Part shown: piece by piece, positions 33,283 through 44,337 of the stretch
Position numbering within the stretch: the first letter of the stretch is position 1
Layout: each line of letters opens with the position of its first letter
From: Ursus arctos
Taxonomy: Eukaryota > Chordata > Mammalia > Carnivora > Ursidae
Direction of reading: 5' to 3'
NCBI RefSeq assembly: GCF_023065955.2
Contig: NW_026622986.1
Span: 12,239,848 to 12,303,847, forward strand
Length of the DNA: 64,000 nucleotides
Program-made: the position numbers and the translations under genes
The notes under the pieces: model-generated
The model's database searches: none
Seen by the model: the letters and a program-made list of their open reading frames with translations, nothing else
Told to the model about the DNA's origin: nothing

Positions 33283-34495
33283 CCTTTTTTTCAATTTAGA
33301 TTTCTTGATTAGGTTAATCCTCCTGCAAACCTGCCCTGCTTCAGCAACTCACTGAAACCCTCACAAAGCTCAGGGTCACTCTGGATCTGGGCTCACTCCC
33401 AAATCTTTCATCTCCTAGTAGCCAGGACCAAACTGCTGTTGGTATGCCTAAGGGGCTTCCTCCAGCTTCTGGTCAGGATGTCAAGCCTTCAGGGCTCAGC
33501 TTTTATTCCTCTACTGTAGGCCCCAGGGATGACAAGGCAGAGCCTACAGCTGGAATGATTGCCATCTGGGCCATCAGACCTGGCTGCAAGGGCATGGTAC
33601 CAGGTGAGCTCGCTGGAGAGACTAGGACCACATTGGAGGCTGAGCTGCTCGCGCTGTCCTGGGGACCACTCTCCCCCGAGGCATCCAGCTGTCTAGGTGC
33701 TCTGGCTTCCAGTGGGCATTGCAACTCCTTGATTTGACTTCCAGAAGTGTGCAACTCCCAGTGTTCATTAATTTTTCATTTATTTTTCAAACTTCATCAA
33801 ACTTCTACTGGGTACTCTATGATATAAAGTCAACCCCCTATTTTTACTGCTTATAAAACTCACATCATAAAGACAGACTTTTCTTATTTAATTATGATAC
33901 AAGTCACTCAATGTTCCGTCCTAGGTTTTACTTAAAATATGAGCGTAGTCAGTTCAAATATGTTTCAAAACTGATTTTTATTTCAAAAAATTGAATGCAT
34001 CTTGTCTTTAGGAAGCAGTCACCATATCTTGCACTATTTTATCTGAACTTTCAGTTTTATCAAAGAGCCTTCTTTCCTTCAGCAGGAAGGTGGAAACAGC
34101 TTACCAACACCCTCAGCCTCCAGCCTAGCTAAGAAGATTAAGGCTCTTTCATATGAAATCTCCATCTTAACGTTTTCCTGAACTGTCAGCTTCTCTATAC
34201 CCTTTTGTTCATCTTTTCCAAGGATAACTCTGTGTTCCAGATTCCTTCACTCCAGCTGTCCCCACACAGCCTTCAACGTTTTCCCTTTTGTCTACAAATT
34301 GCCTCCGGTCTTTTCTGTGCTGAAACAAAGTTTTCTTCTCCCTTTTTTTATGTTTCCATTTACTGATATTTTTCCCCTTTCTGCTGCTGTTAAACTACTT
34401 GAAAAATTGGTATGAACTAAGCTCTTGTCTTTGCTTCCTCAACACCCACTCACTTCTTTAAAGTAACTTTGTATTGCTGTATAACACATCTGCAT
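33283..34495. other. unannotated sequence
   Basis: No supported gene or repeat, apart from the exon-like segment at 33520-33603. A 97-codon frame (33444-33737 +) overlaps an 83-codon frame on the other strand. Confidence 0.45.
33520..33603 (+). other. exon-like segment with splice-site signals
   Basis: A pyrimidine-rich ttttattcctctactgtag acceptor precedes 84 bases, open in the phase needed after a phase-1 exon, and a strong cag/gtgagc donor follows, again in phase 1. The encoded residues (PRDDKAEPTAGMIAIWAIRP in part) match no family I know. It lies about 1.5 kb after the signal-peptide-like candidate on the same strand. Exon-like signals of this strength occur by chance in 64 kb. Confidence 0.15.
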
Positions 34496-34510
34496 AAAAA
34501 TGAACAAACA

Positions 34511-34689
34511 GGGGCGCCTGGGTGGCTCAGTTGGTTAAGCGTCTGCCTTTGGCTCAGGTCATGGACCCAGGATCCTGGGATGGAGCCCTGTGTTGGGCTC
34601 CCTGCTCAGTGGGGAGCCTGCTTCTCCCTCTGCCTGCTGCTCCCCCTGCTTGTGCTCTCTTGTGTCAAATAAATAAATACAATTTTTAA
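34511..34689 (+). mobile_element. Can-SINE, older type
   Basis: Head ggggcgcctgggtggctcag, core ctcaggtcatggacccagga, 3' domain 'ccctctgcctgctgctcccc', tail aaataaataaatacaattt. TSD-like flanks aaaaatgaacaaac (34496-34509) and aaaaatgcacaaac (34690-34703) differ at one position. Confidence 0.95.
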
Positions 34690-34703
34690 AAAAATGCACA
34701 AAC

Positions 34704-35262
34704 TGCCACTTCACTATTCATTAGAATGGCTGCTATTAAAAAAAAAAAATTCAAATAATTGAAAGCAGGGTCTTGAAGAGATATTTGTGCACCCAATGGC
34801 TAAAACATGGAAGCAAACAAAGTGTCCATCCACAGATGAATGGATAAGCAAAATGTGGTATATCCATACAGTGGAATAGTATTCAGCCTTAGAAAGAAAG
34901 GAAATTTTCCAGTATGCTACAACATGGATAAACCTTGCGGACAATATGCTATGTGAAATGAACCAGTCACAAAACACAAATACTATATGATTCCACTTAC
35001 ATGAGACACTTAGAACTGTCAAAAGCATAAAGGCAGAAAGTAGAATGGTGGTTGACAGGGGCTGGGGGAATGAGAGAATGGGGAGTTACTGTTTAAAGGG
35101 TTCAGAATTTCACTTTAACAAGACGAAGAGAGTTAAGGGATTTGGATGGGGCGATGATGGTCGCACAACAATGTGAATGCATTTAATACCACTGAACCAT
35201 ACACTTAAAAATAATTAAGATGGTAAATTTTATGTTATGTCATTTTACCACAATAAAAGAAA
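34704..35262 (+). mobile_element. L1 (L1MB/MC-type) 3' end
   Basis: 'cattagaatggctgctatta', 'aagtgtccatccacagatga', 'atatccatacagtggaatag', 'aggggctgggggaatgagag' and 'atggtaaattttatgttatg' in the family order, ending tttaccacaataaaag. ORF2 remnants are frame-broken. Confidence 0.9.
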
Positions 35263-35269
35263 GAGAGAA

Positions 35270-36005
35270 TTGCTCAAACCGTAAGTATACAGCTCAACGA
35301 ATTTTCACAAAGTTTGAATGAAACTGTGTAACTGCCACCTTGATCAAGAAACAGACACCACCAAGGATGCCAGGGTGGCTCACTTGTTAAAGAGTCCGAC
35401 TCTTGGTTTTGGCTCAGGTTGTGATTTCAGGATCATGAGATCGAGCCCCACATCAAGCTCTGATCAGCATGGAGTCTACTTGGGATTCTCTCTCTCCCTC
35501 TCCCTCTGCCCCTCCTGCTCATGTGCTCTCTCTCGCTCTCTCTCTTTCTCTCTCTCTCTCTAGTAAATAAATAAATTTTAAAAAATAAAGAAAAGAAAGA
35601 CACCACCAGCACCCCTGGGACCTCCTTCACTCCCCGTCCTGGAAATGTCCTCAACACAAAGCAAAACACTAGTATCAGTTAGTTTTACCTGTTTTTGAAC
35701 TTTATTTGAAATGGAATCCTGAAAGTTAACATTCCTTTGTGTTTGACTTTTTTGCTCAACATTGTGCTTGAGAAATTCATCCCTGTTCCTGCATATACCA
35801 GTAGTGAGTTCCTTCTCATTGCTAAGTTCTATCCTTTGAATGTGTCCTGACTTATTTGTGCTTTCTATAATCAATGTTTGCCTCATTTTTGGATTACGGT
35901 CAAGGCTACTTCAATATATCTTGAACGTGCCTTTTGGTGTACGTGCATATGCTATCTGTTGGATGGGTACCTAAGTGTGGAAGGACAATTGCTGGTACAT
36001 AGTAG
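35270..36005 (-). mobile_element. L1M 3' end, antisense, split by a SINE
   Basis: Read in reverse this is an L1M 3' UTR and ORF2 end. Plus-strand blocks are 'acagctcaacgaattttcac', 'gccaccttgatcaagaaaca', then after the SINE 'cctgtttttgaactttattt', 'actttttt', 'tgctcaacattgtgcttgag' and 'gcatatgctatctgttggat'. It meets the preceding plus-strand L1 tail to tail. Confidence 0.8.
35364..35592 (+). mobile_element. Can-SINE, older type, inside antisense L1M
   Basis: Head aggatgccagggtggctcac, core 'tcaggatcatgagatcgagc', long (CT)n domain and aaataaataaattttaaaaa tail. Flanks aagaaacagacaccacca (35346-35363) and aagaaagacaccacca (35593-35608) form an imperfect TSD. Confidence 0.93.
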
Positions 36006-36029
36006 GTACTCAAGTCAATAAATGAATGA

Positions 36030-36107
36030 GTGGATGGATGGATGGAGGGAGGGAGGGATAAAGGGAGGGAAGAAGGGAAAGAGGGGAAGGAGGAAGGAGG
36101 GAAGGAA
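36030..36107 (+). repeat. purine-rich (GGAT)n/(GGGA)n/(GGAA)n simple repeat
   Basis: GGAT units at the left pass into GGGA, GAAG and GGAA units. It follows 'ggtactcaagtcaataaatg', a possible L2/MIR3 end. Confidence 0.9.
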
Positions 36108-36237
36108 GATTAAAGACTTGCACACTTCTTGTTCAGCTTATTAGATAGTTTATGTTATTTCCTGATATTGTGAATGAAACATTTCCATTGCATTTTCCAA
36201 GTCGGTATTATTAATATATTTTTAGTGACAGATTTTT

Positions 36238-36434
36238 TTTTTTTTAAAGATTTTATTTATTTATTTGACAGAGATAGAGACAGCCAGTGAGAGAGGGAAC
36301 ACAAGCAGGGGGAGTGGGAGAGGAAGAAGCAGGCTCATAGCGGAGGAGCCTGATGTGGGGCTCGATCCCATAACGCCGGGATCACGCCCTGAGCCGAAGG
36401 CAGACGCCTAACTGCTGTGCCACCCAGGCGCCCC
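36238..36434 (-). mobile_element. Can-SINE (young type)
   Basis: Poly(T), gagagggaacacaagcaggg, 'cccataacgccgggatcacg', complemented head. A perfect 16-bp TSD, ttagtgacagattttt, is at 36222-36237 and 36435-36450. Confidence 0.97.
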
Positions 36435-36561
36435 TTAGTGACAGATTTTTAATATTCATATCCTATCTGGCTATCTGACTAAGCTGTTTTTATGGTACAT
36501 AATTATTTTATTATTTTATTATTTTTATTTTAAAGATAAAGTGGTATAATTTGTTGAGTAT

Positions 36562-36880
36562 TTTTTTTAATATTTTATTTTTCATCATAAGTGCACTCTT
36601 TAATCCCCATCACCTACCTCACACATCTCCCCATCCACGTCTCCTCTGGTAACCATCAGTTTGTTCTCTATAGTTAAACATCTATTTCTTGGTTCGTCTC
36701 TCTCTCTCTCTTTTTCCTTTGCTCATTTGTTTCTTAAATTCCACGTATGAGTGTAATCATACGGTATTTGTCTTTCTCTTACTGACTTATTTCACTTAGC
36801 ATTATACCCTGTAGATCTATCCACGTTGTTGCAAATGACAAGATTTCACTCTTTTTTATGACTGAATAATATCCCATGTA
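36562..36880 (-). mobile_element. carnivore L1 3' end, antisense
   Basis: Reversed 3' UTR ('aatccccatcacctacctca', 'taaccatcagtttgttctct') followed by the reversed ORF2 end (minus-strand residues SVIKKSEILSFATTW and GIMLSEISQ). Same class as the 17515-19140 element, in the opposite orientation. Confidence 0.92.
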
Positions 36881-37218
36881 ATTATTTTTATTTACCTGTA
36901 TCTTATAGATAGATATATGCAAAAAATATGCAAAATTCAATGACAGAGTTCTCTTTCCTTTCATATTTCTTCTGCATTTCTTTTTCTTGCCTTCTTGTAG
37001 TGGACTAGGAACTTCAGTAAAACGTTGGTTAGTTAAGGTGATGAAAGGCACGCTTGAATTTTTCCTGCCTTTTGCGTAAGTTCTTTTAATGTTTCACCTT
37101 AATGATGACAGAAAGTGGTAATGGGTTTCAGACAGATTTCTATTTGTCAAGGTTTGGAAACTTCCTCCTATTCCTAGCTTACTGAAACTTTTCATTCAGA
37201 ATGATTGTTGAAATCTGG

Positions 37219-37221
<3 letters not shown>

Positions 37222-37255
<34 letters not shown>
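37222..37255 (+). repeat. T34 homopolymer
   Basis: 34 consecutive T bases, with no SINE or young L1 body on either side. It may be the expansion of a short T-run inside the antisense L1, or an assembly-sensitive site. Confidence 0.9.
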
Positions 37256-37257
<2 letters not shown>

Positions 37258-38560
37258 ATCTCTTGGAACGATCACATCTTCTTTTAATTTGTTGATGCAG
37301 GTTTTTTTTTTTTTTAATCAACCCATTAAATCAACCCTCGCATTTCTAAGGGTTATATTGTTTTAGGTCTTACATTTAAGGCTATGATCCATTTTGAGGT
37401 AATCTTGTGTTAACCAGTGTGAGGTGTGAGGTAAGGGTCTATGTTCATCTTTTTGCATGTGGATATCCAGTTCTCCTAGCACCATTTGCTGAACAGGCTA
37501 TCCTTTCCTAAGTAAATCGCCTTGACGCCTTTCTTAAAACCAGTTGCCTAGAATACAAGGATTTCTTTCTTGGGTCTGTTCCATCATTTTGTAGTTCTCT
37601 ATGTCTATTCTTATTGCCACTTCCATGCTTTTGTGATAGCCTTAGCTCTACAGCAAGTTTCAAAATCAGGAAAGTGAAAGTTCTCCAGTTTTATTCTTCT
37701 TTTTAAACTTTTTTTTTGGCCAATCGAGGTATTTTCGTATAGATGTTAAGATTGTCAATTTCTTAAAAAAAAAAAAAAACCTGCTGGAATTTTCATAGGA
37801 GTTACATTAAGTCTGTAGCATTTTTTCATTTCTGATACAAATCCTACTTGGTGTGATTCTTTTAATATACTGCTGGTTTTATTTGCTATTATTTTACATA
37901 TGATGTTAAAGGGTCACATAGCTTAAGTGAACTATCATTTTTTTCCTTCCTTCTTTTCAAACGAATCTTTGATCTATTATTAATCAGTATTAGTATCTGT
38001 ACTCACTGGCTGAAATTTTCTGTATTTTCACATGTTAAGAACTCTTGGGGTCATTATACTAAAACAATAATGAACTAAATTATTTCCCATCCTTTTGTTC
38101 TTGATCACATAAATCAAGCATGATTATCTTATTAGGCTTTCCAAAATATTATCTATTTTTAAATTAAGTATACTGATACTTAATTTGCTCTCTATCTCAT
38201 TAAATTCTGCTATTTTATACTTATCTCAAGAGTTGCTGTGTAGTGTCCCCATCTTTATTCATTTCTTTGTTTCTAGTTGATAACATTTTAAGAATTTATT
38301 GCAATTTTGTTTATGGTTTAATTTAATCTACTTTTTAATGTTCTATGTAGGCTTAAAAAACTATTATAGACAAAAGTCTATTTAAATCTAAAAGATCAAA
38401 CTTGTTAATTGTGCTATTCAAATTCTTTACATCCTTACTTAATATTTTTTCTCTTTGATTCATTAGTTCATAAGATGTATTGAGTTTCCCACAATAGTTG
38501 TGGATATATCAAGTTTTTATCTCTATTATTTTTTGCTTCATTTAATTTAAGGATGTATTG

Positions 38561-38772
38561 GGGGGGGTGTTTGTTTTGTTTTGTTTTTTAAAGATTTTAT
38601 TTATTTATTTGACAGAGAGACAGCCAGCGAGAGAGGGAATACAAGCAGGGGGAGTGGGAGAAGAAGAAGCAGACTCCTAGTGGAGGAGCCTGATGTGGGG
38701 CTCGATCCCAGAACGCCAGGATCACGCCGAGCCTAAGGCAGACGCTTAAGGACTGTGCCACCCAGGCGCCCC
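38561..38772 (-). mobile_element. Can-SINE (young type) inside L1M
   Basis: Reversed body with 'gacagccagcgagagaggga', 'gatcccagaacgccaggatc' and ccacccaggcgcccc. A 12-bp TSD, aaggatgtattg, is at 38549-38560 and 38773-38784. The tail side is altered: a G-run then tgtttgttttgttttg before the usual aagattttatttattt. Confidence 0.95.
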
Positions 38773-39350
38773 AAGGATGTATTGTTAATTACGTATTTAT
38801 AGTGGATATATTCTTGATTGATTTCTCTCCCATTAATCAATTTTTGTCCCAGATAATACATCTTACATTGAATTCTATCTTGTGTAGTGCTGCTATTACT
38901 ACTCCTGCCTTTTGTTTTTGTTAATGCCTATCTAATATATTTTGTCCGTCCCTTTGATTTATACTTTGTTGTGTCATATTTTCAGGTGTGCTTCTTGAAA
39001 ACAACCTCAACTCAGATTACATACTGAACCCCTCTTGTTTTATTAGGAAAACTTAACCAATTAATTCATAATGCTGTTATTAGGGATATACCTGGACTTA
39101 TTAATGTCATTTTATTGTTTTTCTGTACTTACTGGTTATCTTTCTTTCTTTCTGTCTGTCTTCTTTTTTTTTAGTTCTTCTTGTTTCCTTTTGACTTTTG
39201 TTAGATTAATGGATGATTATTTGTTCCATATTTTCCTATTTTGTTGGGAAATTGTTCATCCTAAAGTCTTTCATTTCCTACATATTTTTCTAACATGCAC
39301 GTTATTTTCTAAATTTAGAATATTCTTGTCATCTTGATGTAAAGTCAAGA

Positions 39351-40438
39351 ACATTTAAAGACTTTCACCTCCCTCCAACCTGTATAGCTTGTTTTCTGAG
39401 TGAAGGCTCCCTGTCACTCCAATTCATTGGTATCTTTCTGACGTCCTGCCTATCCCTGGGGCTGAGCGCCCACCCTGATGCTTTCCATTGTGGACAAATA
39501 GCTCTGTTGTCCGTGGTTTTGTAGAAGAAAGGAAGGTCAAATTATCTTACAGTTTAAGAGGCAATTCTCCAGGAATTACTCTGAAAGCTACCATAAGGCC
39601 CCCTTCTGTTCCTTGGGCTTTTTGCCTCTAGGGTTGGAGCTGTTTTGACTTGTCTGATCTAGACAGCATGTTTGATGAGCTGACATTTCCCCCACTTATA
39701 TTGCTCTATAGACCTGATGCTGATTGATTTATATCAAAGATTCTTCAAAATTTCTGGTACATTGATTGGAATCTTCTTATTTTTCCATACTATTATGGAT
39801 TTTTTTTTTTAATATAATGTTTACAGAGATAATTGTTGGGACTGAGGGAAAGCATAGGTACTCGGTCTGCCATTTTACCTGTTCTCATTTCTCTCTGTGT
39901 CCCCTGTGATACCCTGTGTACCAGGCACATTCACTGAATAGCTCTTATAGGTATTTATCTTTTGTTTTTCTTCTTTCAAGCCTGCCTATTCTAGTGAGAG
40001 TCTTGCTACACATTTCTTTTATAACTTGAGGACTTTCTGTTCCTTGAACATTTCCCTGATCTCCATGTCCGAATGTTAATATTCTTCTACAGTGAGTCCT
40101 TATGGTCCTCACTATGAATCTCTCTTATGACTACGTTATAAGATACAGCATAATTTATTATCTGTGAACTTATTTCTCCCTCACACCAGGTACAGTGTCT
40201 TTCTTAAACTGTATTTCCGTTGCACATATGAGTGCTTTGACATAGTCGGGACCGTCATCTGTGACTGAAATTGAATTAATCTGAATTTGTAGCCAGTTCC
40301 CACCATGAAGAGAAAGTTCATATTTACACTGTGCTTGGGCTGACAGTTCCATGATACCTTTTTTTGAACTTGATTATGTAGTATTTCTTACAACATCAAA
40401 CACTATTTGTTGAGAAGCACAACAAAATAAATTATTCT
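39351..40438. other. unannotated sequence
   Basis: No gene or confident repeat. The left half may be further decayed L1 in the same antisense orientation. Confidence 0.4.
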
Positions 40439-40452
40439 TGCGATTAACTTTT

Positions 40453-40510
40453 TTTAAATAATATTTATTTCATTATATTAGTCACCGTACAGTACATCCC
40501 CAGTTCTTGG
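40453..40510 (-). mobile_element. 58-bp L1 terminal remnant
   Basis: Reversed L1 end: T-run, atattagtcaccgtacagta, catccccagttcttgg. The flanks tgcgattaactttt and tgtgattaactctt (two mismatches in 14) suggest a true insertion with extreme 5' truncation. Confidence 0.8.
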
Positions 40511-40524
40511 TGTGATTAACTCTT

Positions 40525-41503
40525 GGCCTTAAAATTTTCTTTTTCACACCCCATATTTGTATATTAAGAGCCCCAAAGAGAATATTAAAAATATTTTTGA
40601 CTTGCTTATCACTTGTAGACATTAGCTGATATGCTATTTTGTTAAACAATGCTCTCTATCTAGCACATACGTCCTTAATCTCTTGCAGAGGGTGCCACAC
40701 TGACACAGATGACTGTTTATCACAATGCTGCCCCTAATCATCCATGCTGCTCAACCTCATCAGAGATCCTTCCATCAAAATGTGTCTCCATGGTAACACA
40801 AGAGAGATTTGGCCATTTGGTCTCTGTTTGGAACACAAAGGTCACTTGAGTATTTATGACATTTGGATTTTGGAGTGTATTTCCAAAACTACAAATTCTG
40901 CCTGGCTTTGACATTTGGATACATTCTTTATTAATAGAATCTTTCCTTGGTACACGTGTATGTTTCAATTTGGAATTATATTTGCTTATTGGAAATGAAA
41001 GCAGCCAATGTAACCAATTTTAATGGGACTCACACGTCCTTCTTACATTTCATTTCTTTCTAGAAAATAGTACTTTGTGCTATGTAAGAAAATCATTGTA
41101 AAATCTAAATCACTGAGATTGCTGAAAGTATCTCAAACTAAAAAAACTGAAAAATTGATTATTGATTATTTTATAATGTTCTCTTTTTCCTCAAAATACA
41201 ATTGCATCTTGAATTTTACTGACATGAGATAACAGAATTATTCAATTTAGCATACCTTGTTACCTTTTTATATCCAAGAAGGATTTGATTTGTGGATGGG
41301 AAAAGCAAATATGTGTTCATTGAAATATAATCATTTGCATTGAAATTAGAAATTGTCTAAAAAAGAAAAAGCTAAAACTTTAATAAAATGTTTAGAACTC
41401 TAGGATCTTGCAAAAGGAAATTTGAATATAATAAAAAGTGTAGTTGTTTCCGGGTAATAAGATTGAATATCTCAGAGCCAATACTTTCCAAATACACCTA
41501 TTT
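40525..41503. other. unannotated sequence
   Basis: AT-rich, no gene or repeat recognised. Confidence 0.5.
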
Positions 41504-41519
41504 AAAATAATAATAGCTA

Positions 41520-41757
41520 GGGGTGCCTGGATGGCTCAGTTAGTTAAGCATCTGACTCTTGGTTTTGGCGCAGGTCGTGATCTCAGGGTCCTGGGATCAA
41601 ACCCCATGTTGGGCTCTGCACTCAGCAGGGAGTCTGCTTGAGGATTCTCTTTCTCTCTCTCTCTCTCTCTCTTCCTTTCCCTTTGCCCCTCCCCCTTCTC
41701 ACATGCTCTCTTTCTCTAAATTAAATAAATCTTAAAAAATTTTAAATAAAAAATAAG
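41520..41757 (+). mobile_element. Can-SINE, older type, at the edge of a MIR
   Basis: Head ggggtgcctggatggctcag, core 'tcgtgatctcagggtcctgg', (CT)n domain and A-rich tail. TSD aaaataataatagcta (41504-41519) and aaaataataatagtta (41758-41773), one mismatch in 16. Confidence 0.96.
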
Positions 41758-41766
41758 AAAATAATA

Positions 41767-41988
41767 ATAGTTAATACTTAAGCAAGCACTTTCTCTGTGC
41801 CTGATTATATTCTAAATGCTTTAGACATATCAACTCACAGCAACCCTAAGTAGTCAATGCTATAATATTCCCCATTTTACTAATGAAAAACTGATTCTCA
41901 GGAGAGTAATAACTTGCCTGTGGTTATACAGCTACTAAGTGGCATACTCAGGGTTTAAAGACAGCCAAGCAGTCTGGGTCACAGCCTA
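41767..41988 (+). repeat. MIR
   Basis: 'ttctctgtgcctgattatat', 'tcaactcacagcaaccctaa', 'attttactaatgaaaaactg' and 'gtggttatacagctactaag' in MIR order. Confidence 0.92.
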
Positions 41989-44070
41989 AGTTTACCTGCC
42001 CACAGCAGTCTAAATGAAGGAGATTGCAAGCAAAATCCAAATAAGATGATTTCTTCAGATTTTGTTTAATGTAGATTTTATCTAAAGGAATAAGCATCTG
42101 AGAGTCACTATAAACCATCTCCAAAAAAAACTTAGGAGATGTTTGTTCTAAAAAACAGAAAACTAGTTTAAGCAGGAGTTTTCATAATTATGGATTTTAC
42201 TTTTCTCAACAATTTTCTTAAGCAGGAACCTCTGTAGGCAGCTGAGGACCAGTGCGGTGGTTCCACGATGCTGTCGAGAGAAAACGGGCTCCCTCTAGGT
42301 TTCCTCTTAGCCAACTTCAGCACGTGTCTTAATTCTCAAGTGGATTCCTTTACATTTCAAGATGGCTGCTCTACATTCCTTTTTGTGATGTCCCATATCA
42401 CTTTTGGGTTCCAGTGAGCAAGAAGGGGATGAGCAATAGTGAAAAAGATGTAAGCTAGATGAGTTGGCTCCTTTTAAAGAACTTTCTGAGAAAACACTCA
42501 CCATGGTTTTCACTTAGACTACAACTACCTAGACCTAACACATAACCAATCTGGCTGCAAGGAATGCTGATTTTTTTAATAAAAACTTTTTTCAGTGGTT
42601 TTTTTGACTGGACACATAGTAAAGAAATGACGTTGGGGAAAGTCTAAAATAGCCTTTACACCAAGGCTGAGTTAAGCCCTGCTAATAAGGCTTAGTGTAC
42701 CCTGGGCATTGAAGGAGTTTTGTCACTGGCTAGTCAGGACTCAACTGTTTGGAAATCTTCAGTTTACAGCTCCCTGGTAGTTCTTTGCTCTGCTTTATGA
42801 AGTTTCACCCCAAAGAGACATATTTCTGTGTAGCTCCCTCCTCTCCAGTACTCTTTCTGGAAAATTAGTTGCGTGAGCCTCCATGATCCCCACAGCCCCC
42901 GCCAGTGCAACTCAGGGAGTCGTATTCTGCTTTCATTCCCCCTTTATGACACAGTTGTGAGGTACTTCCTGACAGAAATGTGGGGCAATTAAGGTCTCAT
43001 ATGACCTGTTTACTTTGTCTCAGGTATCCCAACCATGTGCTGTCTGTCAACCAATGTCTCAAAATACTTTGTCAGGTTTTCCAGTTATTTCCAAGGGAGG
43101 ACAATTCTGGTGTCACAGGAGCCCTCTAACTGTCCTTTTCATCATTTGGGTCATGCTATGTGATGCTAAAAAGAGAAATAATTTCCCTCGTTGAGTTCTA
43201 TATAACTCCCCCTTTGTTAATAAGTTGCTTGGAAAACAGAATACATTTCTTATAGAAATCTCATTAAATATCTGCACATTTGCCAGAGATGTGGGTCCCA
43301 TGGCCTAAGATTTTAATCACAATTTATAATACTTAGTTGGTAGGAAAATGCCTGAAGAATTCCAGATAACGTCCAAATGTGACAAGATGACCTATATGGC
43401 ACTAATCCTCTGTTGTCACAGAGGCCTTGCTTCCAAAAGCAGACCCCAATCACTCCAAATCTTCTGGAAATTATAATTATGTATCACTTTGAAGTTATAA
43501 TTACATAAATCTGTCACATCTCATGATAAATGCGCTATCCCTTATTTGTCTCCCACATTAAATAAAATTTAGGTTACCATTTTTGAGAACTTTACAGATT
43601 ATTTTACAACAGGCCTTAAGATGGAGGTTATGTGACGAGGATTCACAAATCTTGTCCTGAGTACAACTATTTCATGCCTGAAAAGCAGCAACAACTTTTG
43701 TAATTATATTAAATATATAACACATTAATATATTCCTACACATAATATGGGAATCTAGGGTTAATTATAAGTCAATGTGAAGTTTTTTTGATCTTGTTTT
43801 TATTTGTATTTTGTTTTGTTTAAAACAAAACACTATTCAAAGTGCTTTTAACTGTCTCTCTAGATCCATCTAACTCGAGGAGTTGAAGATGTTAGTTCTC
43901 ATAAAGAAGAAATAACTCTGCACAAAGTGATTAGATTAGAAGCAAAAGGCTGTCTTGCCCTACATCTCTTGTCTTAGGATCATAGCTAAGAAACATCCAG
44001 TTAAATCCATTGGGTGAAGATTGACTGGAGTTGTATCTAGACATGATTTCTTGGGTTGGCCACACACTAT
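41989..44070. other. unannotated 2-kb stretch
   Basis: No gene or confident repeat. Frames at 42307-42513 (-) and 43113-43301 (-) are short and have no domain. Confidence 0.45.
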
Positions 44071-44085
44071 AAAAGCAGGTTCCAG

Positions 44086-44254
44086 GGGCACCTGGGTGAC
44101 CCAGTTGGTTGAGGATCCAACTCTTGATTTTGGCTCAGGTCAGGATCTCAGGGTTGCAAGATCAAGCCCCACTTGGGGCTCCATGCAGAGTGGGGAGTCT
44201 TCCTGAGACTCTCTGTCTCTCTGTCCCTCCCCCATGCTCACTCTCTCTCTCTGA

Positions 44255-44294
<40 letters not shown>

Positions 44295-44322
44295 GAAAGA
44301 AAGAAAAAAGAAAAACAACAAC
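44086..44322 (+). mobile_element. Can-SINE, older type, with (GAAA)n tail
   Basis: Head gggcacctgggtgacccagt, core 'tcaggatctcagggttgcaa', (CT)n domain, then (GAAA)n and AAAAC-rich tail. TSD aaaagcaggttccag (44071-44085) and aaaaacaggttccag (44323-44337), one mismatch in 15. Confidence 0.96.
44254..44312 (+). repeat. (GAAA)n microsatellite in SINE tail
   Basis: About 12 GAAA units with GAGAAA interruptions. It produces the Lys/Arg/Glu-rich frames here, which are not genes. Confidence 0.9.
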
Positions 44323-44337
44323 AAAAACAGGTTCCAG

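Larger units (their letters stand above)
37130..39350 (-). mobile_element. ancient L1M ORF2 tract, antisense
   Basis: The interval 37360-37830 reads as reversed L1 ORF2: 'ggatatccagttctcctagc', 'accatttgctgaacaggcta', 'cttgggtctgttccatcatt', 'ttgtgatagccttagctcta'. Later blocks ('gctgctattactactcctgc', 'caggtgtgcttcttgaaaac') fit regions further 5' in the L1. Indels and stops are frequent and a young SINE is inserted at 38561. The edges are uncertain. Confidence 0.75.

Noticed and set aside
33444..33737. 97-codon continuous frame as a single-exon gene
   Set aside because: It has no family similarity that I recognise and overlaps an opposing frame. Only the shorter exon-like part is kept, as a weak candidate.
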